Source of the DNA: an uncultured Alistipes sp.
GTDB taxonomy: Bacteria; Bacteroidota; Bacteroidia; Bacteroidales; Rikenellaceae
DNA: 6,869 nucleotides
NCBI GenBank assembly: GCA_900766655.1
Contig: CAAFWE010000110.1
Coordinates: 1 to 6,869 of the forward strand
Direction: 5' to 3'
Positions within the stretch are counted from its first letter, which is position 1. Each line of letters opens with the position of its first letter. Position numbers and translations under genes: made by a program. The notes under the pieces are model-generated. The model was not told the origin of the DNA, did no database searches, and saw only the letters and a program-made list of their open reading frames with translations. Below are positions 1-5,177 of the stretch, in pieces.

Positions 1-9
1 CAAATAGCA

Positions 10-363
10 ATGTACATTGAAGTAATGAAGTCGAAGATTCACCGAGTGCGCGTCACTCAGGCCAATCTCGACTATGTAGGCAGCATAACCATCGACTCGG
101 AGTTGATGGAGGCTGCAAACCTCATTCGTGGCGAGAAGGTGCAGGTGGTGAATGTCACCAATGGCGAGCGTCTCGAGACCTATGCCATACCTGGCGAGGC
201 TGGCAGTGGCGTGATATGTCTCAATGGCGCAGCGGCACACAAGGCAAGCGTGGGCGACATCGTCATCATCATCTCCTACGCATCGATGGATTTCGAGGAG
301 GCAAAGTCTTTCGAGCCGAATGTAGTATTCCCCGACACCGCGACAAACAAACTCGTAAAGTAG
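10..363 (+). CDS. panD: Aspartate 1-decarboxylase (pyruvoyl enzyme precursor)
   Basis: This enzyme decarboxylates L-aspartate to beta-alanine for pantothenate and coenzyme A synthesis in the cytoplasm. The 117-residue product is a proenzyme that cleaves itself between Gly24 and Ser25; Ser25 becomes the pyruvoyl group. Both residues are present in the context DYVGSITID. Residues known from the E. coli enzyme fall at the same numbers: Lys9, His11, Tyr22, Arg54, Thr57, Tyr58 and Asn72, the last within NGAAA at 72-76. The length is slightly below the 126 residues of E. coli because the C-terminal tail is shorter. The ATG at 10 is chosen over the ATG at 25 because it gives the MxIEVxKSKIHRV start common in Bacteroidetes and puts the cleavage site at 24/25. 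There is no Shine-Dalgarno sequence. A TAG at 5-7 could end an upstream gene, perhaps panC (inference). It is followed after one base by the DUF456 gene. Confidence 0.97.
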   Translation: MYIEVMKSKIHRVRVTQANLDYVGSITIDSELMEAANLIRGEKVQVVNVTNGERLETYAIPGEAGSGVICLNGAAAHKASVGDIVIIISYASMDFEEAKSFEPNVVFPDTATNKLVK

Positions 364-364
364 T

Positions 365-853
365 ATGGATACCGTTTTGGCAATCATTGCCATCATCTGC
401 GCCCTCGTAGGCACAGTAGGCTGCGTAGTACCCGTCATCCCAGGGGGCGTGATAACCTATGTGGGTTACATCTGCCTCTACTTCTGCCAAGGTGCAGAGG
501 TGAGTACGGTGTGGTTGGTCGCCTTTGGCGTGCTGACAGCCATAGTCACCATTATGGACTTTGTGCTACCAGCCTATATGAGCAAACGCTTTGGCGGCTC
601 GCGCGAGGGACAGATTGGCGCAACGCTCGGAATGTTTGCGGGATTCTTCCTCGGCCCTCTCGGCATCTTGGCTGGCCCATTTGTCGGAGCTGTGCTTGGC
701 GAGTTGCGCCACAATAGCCAAGACAAGGCCAAGGCATTCCGCGTAGGCTTTGGCTCGTTCCTCTCGTTCATTGTGGGTACGGGTGCGAAGTTAGCCATCT
801 CGATATGGATTACGGTGGACATCATCATCAAGGTCTTACACCTCTTACAGTAG
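365..853 (+). CDS. DUF456 family small integral membrane protein
   Basis: This is a 162-residue, very hydrophobic protein that matches the DUF456 family in layout; its function is unknown. Hydrophobic segments lie near residues 3-22, 27-41, 48-70, 84-113 and 128-158. The segment at 84-113 is unusually rich in glycine, with GxxxG-type spacing (GATLGMFAGFFLGPLG and onward), suggesting tightly packed helices or a re-entrant hairpin. A PVIPGG turn at residues 23-28 resembles the proline/glycine turn of this family. A short basic stretch (SKRFGGSREGQ, about 73-83) and a polar one (RHNSQDKAKAFR, about 114-125) separate the membrane parts. It starts one base after the panD stop (TAG-T-ATG), so translation is probably coupled to panD. 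That does not show a role in CoA synthesis. Its last codons and stop form the left arm of a stem-loop (834-878). Confidence 0.88.
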   Translation: MDTVLAIIAIICALVGTVGCVVPVIPGGVITYVGYICLYFCQGAEVSTVWLVAFGVLTAIVTIMDFVLPAYMSKRFGGSREGQIGATLGMFAGFFLGPLGILAGPFVGAVLGELRHNSQDKAKAFRVGFGSFLSFIVGTGAKLAISIWITVDIIIKVLHLLQ

Positions 854-878
854 TACGCACCCCTGTAAGAGTGTAAGA
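834..878 (+). other. 16-bp stem-loop spanning the DUF456 stop codon
   Basis: Bases 842-850 (CTCTTACAG) pair perfectly with 863-871 (CTGTAAGAG). After a single bulged C at 841, bases 834-840 (TCTTACA) pair with 872-878 (TGTAAGA). The loop is 851-862 and contains the TAG stop of the DUF456 gene. The position suggests a role in 3'-end formation or mRNA stability for the panD transcript. No T-run follows it, so it is not a standard intrinsic terminator. The right arm is built from the first tandem array, so the fold may be a by-product of that repeat. Confidence 0.5.
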
Positions 879-887
879 GTGTAAGGG
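864..887 (+). repeat. Tandem array 1: three 8-bp units TGTAAGAG
   Basis: Two exact copies of TGTAAGAG (864-871, 872-879) are followed by a variant, TGTAAGGG (880-887). A CCCC at 860-863 just before the array and a GGGG at 885-888 at its end could pair around it. Related sense-strand sequence (TCTTACACCTCTTACAG, 834-850) lies inverted in the end of the upstream gene. Function is unknown. Confidence 0.85.
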
Positions 888-923
888 GAACTCCGAAGGG
901 CATCACGGCGCAAGTTTATTAGG

Positions 924-950
924 GTCGTTAGAGTCGTTAGAGTCGTTAGG
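924..950 (+). repeat. Tandem array 2: three 9-bp units GTCGTTAGA
   Basis: Exact copies at 924-932 and 933-941 are followed by GTCGTTAGG at 942-950, which runs into GGTGCG. As in array 1, the last unit changes from AGAG to AGGGG. The unit resembles the reverse complement of array 3 (TTAAGGGCG). No open reading frame of note covers it. Confidence 0.88.
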
Positions 951-969
951 GGTGCGCGAGAGTGAATGC

Positions 970-1048
970 AGAATTAAAAAACATTAATCGCCCTTAACGC
1001 CCCTAACGCCCTTAACGCCCTTAAAAATGATTTTTAATTTTTAATTCT
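970..1048. repeat. 11-bp A/T-rich inverted repeat flanking array 3
   Basis: AGAATTAAAAA at 970-980 is the exact reverse complement of TTTTTAATTCT at 1038-1048, and the two arms bracket array 3. A smaller hairpin, TTAAAAA-TGA-TTTTTAA, lies inside the right half at 1021-1037. In A/T-rich DNA an 11-bp match is more likely by chance than in mixed sequence, so the flanking placement is suggestive only. Confidence 0.5.
989..1024 (+). repeat. Tandem array 3: four 9-bp units CGCCCTTAA
   Basis: Units are CGCCCTTAA (989-997), CGCCCCTAA (998-1006), CGCCCTTAA (1007-1015) and CGCCCTTAA (1016-1024). It is oriented opposite to array 2: CCCCTAACG at 1000-1008 is the exact reverse complement of CGTTAGGGG at 944-952. 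The neighbouring units of arrays 2 and 3 can also pair, imperfectly. The period differs from array 1 (9 bp against 8). Confidence 0.9.
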
Positions 1049-1078
1049 TAATTTTTATTTTGGCTCAGCCAAAGCACT
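1021..1078 (+). promoter_or_regulatory. A/T-rich leader with weak promoter-like site and 15-bp palindrome before the M16 gene
   Basis: This tract is nearly pure A/T up to about 1060 and is the likely promoter zone for the M16-led operon. TATTTTGG at 1056-1063 matches the Bacteroidetes -7 consensus TAnnTTTG at all but one position; I find no clear TTTG -33 element in the homopolymeric sequence upstream. TTTGGCT-C-AGCCAAA at 1059-1073 is a perfect palindrome with 7-bp arms, overlapping that site and ending five bases before the start codon. This is where a repressor operator or a translation-blocking hairpin would act (inference). No Shine-Dalgarno sequence is present. Confidence 0.35.
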
Positions 1079-3982
1079 ATGAAGAGATTTAGTTGGATAT
1101 TGGCAGTTATCGTAGCTGTGATGGTCGTTTCGTGTGGCCACCGCTACGACGAGGTCAAGGGCGACAAGACTGCAACACGCATCTACACCCTCGACAATGG
1201 CCTGAAGGTCTATATGTCGGTCAACAAGGAGCAGCCACGCTTGCAGACTATGATTGCGGTGCGTGTAGGCTCAAAGAATGACCCAGCCGAGACTACGGGC
1301 TTGGCACACTACTTCGAGCATCTGATGTTCAAGGGTACCGACAAGTTCGGCACACAGAACTACGAGGCCGAGAAGCCTCTGCTCGACGAGATTGAGCGTC
1401 TGTTCGAAGTCTACCGAGCAACCACCGACGAGGTGGAGCGCAAGGCCATCTACGCCAAGATTGACAGCGTATCGCAGGAGGCATCCAAGTATGCCATTGC
1501 GAACGAGTACGACAAGTTGATGCAGGCAATAGGTGCGGATGGCACCAATGCGTGGACTGCGCTCGACGAGACAAACTATGTGGAGGATATCCCATCGAAT
1601 CAGATTGAGAACTGGGCAAAGGTGCAGTCGGAGCGTTTCGCAAATGCTGTGATTCGTGGCTTCCACACCGAGCTCGAGACCGTCTACGAGGAGTACAATA
1701 TGGGACTCACAAACGATAGTTGGAAGATATCGGACAAACTCTTGGAGTTGGCATTCCCGAACCACCCTTACGGTACGCAGACCACCATCGGCAAGCAGGA
1801 GCATCTGAAGAATCCGTCAATCACAAATATCAAGAACTACTACAAGACCTACTATGTGCCAAACAATATGGCAATATGTATGGCTGGTGATTTCAACCCC
1901 GACGAGGCGATAGTCATTATCGAGAAGTACTTCGGCTCACTCAAGCCAAACAACGAGTTGCCAAAGGTTGCCGAATACACCCCTATCCGCTTCACCGAGG
2001 TGCAGAAGGCCGACATCTATGGCCTCGAGAGCGAGTGCGTTGCCATCGCTTGGCCTTTGGAGGGGGCACGCAGCGAGGGTACTTTGGTCGCACGCCTCCT
2101 CTCCGATGTGTTGTCGAATGGCGGTAACTGCGGTCTGATTGACACCCACCTCTTGCAGGAGCAGAAGGTGTTGAGTGCTGGAGCTGGCGTATCGATTATG
2201 TCGGATGCTGGTATGGCGATTTTGGAGGGTGAGCCTAAGCAGGGCCAATCACTCGAGGAGGTACGCGATTTGTTGCTTGCCGAGGTTGCCAAGTTGCGCA
2301 ATGGTGAGTTCGACGAGGCGTTGCTCAAGTCCATCATCGCAAACTACCGTCGTGGCGAGATGGCGCAGTTGGAGAGCAACTTTGCACTTGCCTACAAGAT
2401 GGAGTCGGCATTTATCAAAGGTCTCGACTGGGAGGATGTTGCCACCGAGTTGGATCGTGCAGCCAAGATAACCAAAGAGGATATCGTGAAGTGGGCAAAC
2501 GAGAATCTCACCGAGAATGGCTACTGCATTGTCTACAAGCGTCAGGGCGAGGATAAGTCGCAGAAGAAGATTGACAAACCGACAATCACCCCTATCTCGG
2601 CAAACCGCGATGCACAGAGCGACTATCTAGCCGCAATGCAGCAGATGGAGGTCGAGCCTATAGCACCCGTATTCGTCGATTTCGAGCGCGATATGGGACG
2701 CACAACTATGGATAATGGCGTGGAGGTGCTCTACAAGCGCAACACCACAAACGAGCTCTTTACCCTCACCCGTCGCTACGAGTTTGGCACCTCGACCATC
2801 AAGTCGATGTCCCTTGCAGCCGACTATATGGAGTTGCTCGGCACAGCCGACAAGAGCGCAGAGGAGATTCAGCGCGAGTTGTACGACTTGGCTTGCTCGT
2901 TCTACATCTCGGTAAGTGGCGAAAATGTTCATGTCACCATCAGCGGTCTCTCGGAGAATATGGATAAGGCACTGAAGATTGTCGATGACTACATCGCTAA
3001 TGTCGAGGGCGACGAGGATGTCTTGCGCGAGGTGAAGCGCGACACCCAGCAGGAGCGCATCAACGACAAGGCATCACAGCAGGCTAACTTCCGTCGTCTG
3101 CAGAACTATTGCCTCTATGGTCCGCAAAATATCCGTCAGCGCACTATGTCGAACAAGGAGTTGAGCAATATTAGCTCAGAGGAGTTGCTCTCGAACATCA
3201 AGCAGTTGCCAACCATCCAGCACCGCGTACTCTACTATGGTCCACTCAGCATCACCGACCTCGTAAGTTCGCTCTATATGACGCAGCAGTCGGGCGTGGA
3301 GCTCAAGGAGCTGAAGTCGGAGTATCTGCCATCGAAAGCTGTCGAGCAGTCAAATGTACTCTTCGCACAGTACGATGCTAAGCAGGTCTACTATATGCAG
3401 TACTCGTGTCGTGAGAAAGATGGCTGGGATCTCGACTACTCGTCGTTGGTCAACCTCTACAACAACTACTTCTCGGGCGGTATGAACGCTATCGTATTCC
3501 AGGAGATGCGCGAGGCGCGTGGCTTGGCATACTCGGCATACTCCTACCTCGCAGAGGGTAAACTGCCACAACACCCATACTACTTCTACGCCTTCATCGC
3601 CACACAGAACGACAAGGTGCAGCAAGCAGTCGAGGCCTTCGACGAGATCATCGAGGAGATGCCTCGCTCGGAGCAGGCATTCGAGTTGGCAAAGAGCGGC
3701 ATATTGGCAAACATCGAGAGCAAGCGCACCACCAAGCAGAACATCTTGTGGAGCTATATCGAGTCTGAGAAGTTCGGCTTGAGAGAGGATATCAGCAAGA
3801 CCATCTACAATGGCACCAAGTCGCTCACACTCGACGATGTGGTGAAGTTCCAACAGGAGTTCATCAAGGGCAGACCTTACACCTACTGCATCTTGGGTGA
3901 CAAGAATGACCTCGATATGCGATACCTCCGCTCGCTCGGCAAGATTAAGTTCTTGTCGCAGGAGGAGATATTCGGCTACTAA
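1079..3982 (+). CDS. M16 family zinc metallopeptidase (pitrilysin/insulinase type), lipoprotein
   Basis: This 967-residue protein is a two-half M16 peptidase, predicted to cut oligopeptides inside a closed chamber. Residues 1-19 form a lipoprotein signal, with a hydrophobic stretch at 6-17 and lipobox VVSC; Cys19 would be lipidated, placing it in the periplasm or outer membrane. The active half (about 33-500) has the inverted zinc motif HYFEH at 77-81: ligands His77 and His81, catalytic Glu80. The third ligand is probably Glu198 in HTELETVYEE (196-205). The spacing His81 to Glu198 (117) exceeds the usual 75 or so of the family, owing to a charged helical insertion at about 91-145. The second half (about 535-967) lacks the zinc motif, as expected, but keeps the substrate-binding Arg/Tyr signature ARGLAYSAYS at 813-822. 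The start is supported by the signal. It opens a three-gene run: the next gene begins nine bases after its stop. Confidence 0.95.
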   Translation: MKRFSWILAVIVAVMVVSCGHRYDEVKGDKTATRIYTLDNGLKVYMSVNKEQPRLQTMIAVRVGSKNDPAETTGLAHYFEHLMFKGTDKFGTQNYEAEKPLLDEIERLFEVYRATTDEVERKAIYAKIDSVSQEASKYAIANEYDKLMQAIGADGTNAWTALDETNYVEDIPSNQIENWAKVQSERFANAVIRGFHTELETVYEEYNMGLTNDSWKISDKLLELAFPNHPYGTQTTIGKQEHLKNPSITNIKNYYKTYYVPNNMAICMAGDFNPDEAIVIIEKYFGSLKPNNELPKVAEYTPIRFTEVQKADIYGLESECVAIAWPLEGARSEGTLVARLLSDVLSNGGNCGLIDTHLLQEQKVLSAGAGVSIMSDAGMAILEGEPKQGQSLEEVRDLLLAEVAKLRNGEFDEALLKSIIANYRRGEMAQLESNFALAYKMESAFIKGLDWEDVATELDRAAKITKEDIVKWANENLTENGYCIVYKRQGEDKSQKKIDKPTITPISANRDAQSDYLAAMQQMEVEPIAPVFVDFERDMGRTTMDNGVEVLYKRNTTNELFTLTRRYEFGTSTIKSMSLAADYMELLGTADKSAEEIQRELYDLACSFYISVSGENVHVTISGLSENMDKALKIVDDYIANVEGDEDVLREVKRDTQQERINDKASQQANFRRLQNYCLYGPQNIRQRTMSNKELSNISSEELLSNIKQLPTIQHRVLYYGPLSITDLVSSLYMTQQSGVELKELKSEYLPSKAVEQSNVLFAQYDAKQVYYMQYSCREKDGWDLDYSSLVNLYNNYFSGGMNAIVFQEMREARGLAYSAYSYLAEGKLPQHPYYFYAFIATQNDKVQQAVEAFDEIIEEMPRSEQAFELAKSGILANIESKRTTKQNILWSYIESEKFGLREDISKTIYNGTKSLTLDDVVKFQQEFIKGRPYTYCILGDKNDLDMRYLRSLGKIKFLSQEEIFGY

Positions 3983-3991
3983 AATCGTGCT

Positions 3992-5164
3992 ATGAAGAGA
4001 CTATTCAGCTTGATACTGTTGGCGGTGGTTGCCCTTTCGGCATCGGCTCAAGTAGCCGAGTTGCCTGGCGTTGTCATCAACCATAGTCCAGCATCGAAGG
4101 GTAAATATCTCGGCTCACCGAGCATCTGCATATTGCCCAGCGGACGCTATGTGGCAAGCCACGACTACTTTGGCCCAAAGACCAAGGAGTTCGAGACTGC
4201 CATAACCGACATCTTCGTATCGGACGATAAGGGTGCTTCGTGGCAGAATAGCGCATCGCTTCGCGGACAGTTCTGGTCGAGCCTCTTCCACCACAACGGA
4301 GCCATCTACATCTTTGGCACCTGTCGCCACCACGGAAATATCGTCATTCGCAAGTCGACAGACAATGGCGAGACTTGGAGCAACCCTTACGATGCCAAGA
4401 ATGGACTCATCGTCGAGGGCGAATACCACACCGCACCTACACCGGTACTCATCCACAACGGACGCATCTACAAGGCCTTTGAGTACGCAACACACAAGGT
4501 ACGCAAGTGGGGACGACGCTACTCGGCAATGGTGATATCGGCACCCGTAGGGGCCAATCTGCTCGATGCTAAGAGCTGGCGTTGCTCGAACATCATCTAC
4601 TCCGACCCAGCGTGGCTCGGTGGCGAGTTCCGAGGATGGCTCGAGGGCAATGTGGTCTACGATCACAAGCAGAAGCAGTTGCTCAACATCCTCCGCGTAG
4701 GCACCGTCAAGGGCGTGGGCGTGGAGCATTGCGCCCGAGTGGAGATATCGCCTAATGGCAAGCAGATATCGTTCGACACCGAGAAGGGATTCGTGCCTTT
4801 CCCAGGTGGAGCCAAGAAGTTCACTATCCGCTACGATGAGCGCACGGGCAAGTATTGGACCTTGGTGAACAATACCGACCCCGAAAAACTCGTTATAAAG
4901 AACGATAAGACACGCAACACTCTCTCGCTCTACAGTTCGACCGATTTGCTCGAGTGGAAGAGGGAGCGCACCATCATCGACCACCCCGACATCTACTATC
5001 ACGGAGTGCAGTATGTCGATTGGCAGTTCGAGGGCGAGGATATCGTGGCGGTGATTCGCACTGCGTGGGACGACCAGGAGGGCAATGCTCACAACCAGCA
5101 CGACTCGAACTACATCTTGTTCCGTCGTGTGGAACGATTTGCAGAGAACACAACACTTAAATAA
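3992..5164 (+). CDS. Secreted sialidase-fold (Asp-box/BNR) protein, substrate unknown
   Basis: This 390-residue protein has a Sec signal (residues 1-19, probable cut after ASA, before Gln20) and no lipobox, so it should be periplasmic or secreted. Two clear Asp boxes, SDDKGASW (77-84) and STDNGETW (122-129), mark beta-propeller blades of the sialidase superfamily; SSTDLLEW (315-322) may be a degenerate third. GWLEGNVV at 215-222 followed by Arg235 resembles the central Glu-then-Arg region of sialidases. Arg356 and the HDSNYILFRR ending (370-379) may belong to the same pocket. The F/Y-R-I-P motif near the N-terminus of typical bacterial sialidases is absent; the equivalent region reads GSPSICILPSGRY (41-53). 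True sialidase activity is therefore unproven, and another glycan-active or binding role is possible. It sits nine bases after the M16 stop and 13 bases before the DPP III start, indicating an operon. Confidence 0.85.
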   Translation: MKRLFSLILLAVVALSASAQVAELPGVVINHSPASKGKYLGSPSICILPSGRYVASHDYFGPKTKEFETAITDIFVSDDKGASWQNSASLRGQFWSSLFHHNGAIYIFGTCRHHGNIVIRKSTDNGETWSNPYDAKNGLIVEGEYHTAPTPVLIHNGRIYKAFEYATHKVRKWGRRYSAMVISAPVGANLLDAKSWRCSNIIYSDPAWLGGEFRGWLEGNVVYDHKQKQLLNILRVGTVKGVGVEHCARVEISPNGKQISFDTEKGFVPFPGGAKKFTIRYDERTGKYWTLVNNTDPEKLVIKNDKTRNTLSLYSSTDLLEWKRERTIIDHPDIYYHGVQYVDWQFEGEDIVAVIRTAWDDQEGNAHNQHDSNYILFRRVERFAENTTLK

Positions 5165-5177
5165 ATATATGTATAGT

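Larger units (their letters stand above)
856..956. repeat. 9-bp perfect inverted repeat enclosing arrays 1 and 2
   Basis: CGCACCCCT at 856-864 is the exact reverse complement of AGGGGTGCG at 948-956. The arms enclose tandem array 1 and most of array 2, so that both could sit in one large loop. The right arm shares its AGGGG with a second possible pairing (944-952 with 1000-1008), so the two pairings exclude each other. Direct observation of sequence; any biological role is inference. Confidence 0.6.

Noticed and set aside
1..9. TAG at 5-7 as the end of an upstream gene such as panC
   Set aside because: Plausible from usual gene order, but only one codon precedes it in the window, so nothing can be identified.
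25..363. Alternative panD start at ATG 25
   Set aside because: It would remove five residues conserved in Bacteroidetes PanD and shift Lys9, His11 and Gly24-Ser25 away from their family positions.
834..890. Intrinsic terminator after the DUF456 gene
   Set aside because: The stem is strong, but no T-run follows it; the downstream sequence is GTGTAAGGGGAAC. I list it only as a stem-loop.
864..1024. Possible CRISPR array
   Set aside because: Repeat units are only 8-9 bp, directly abutting, with no spacers and no cas genes nearby.
924..1024. Telomere-like repeats (TTAGGG-like) or an end of a linear replicon
   Set aside because: The units only resemble TTAGGG, have just three or four copies, and sit between ordinary chromosomal genes.
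1271..1804. 177-codon open frame on the - strand within the M16 gene
   Set aside because: It is antisense to the zinc motif region of the M16 gene and has no features of its own.
5169..5177. Alternative DPP III start at ATG 5169
   Set aside because: It is in frame but adds MYS ahead of the typical MKK signal start and leaves only four bases after the previous stop. It cannot be excluded.
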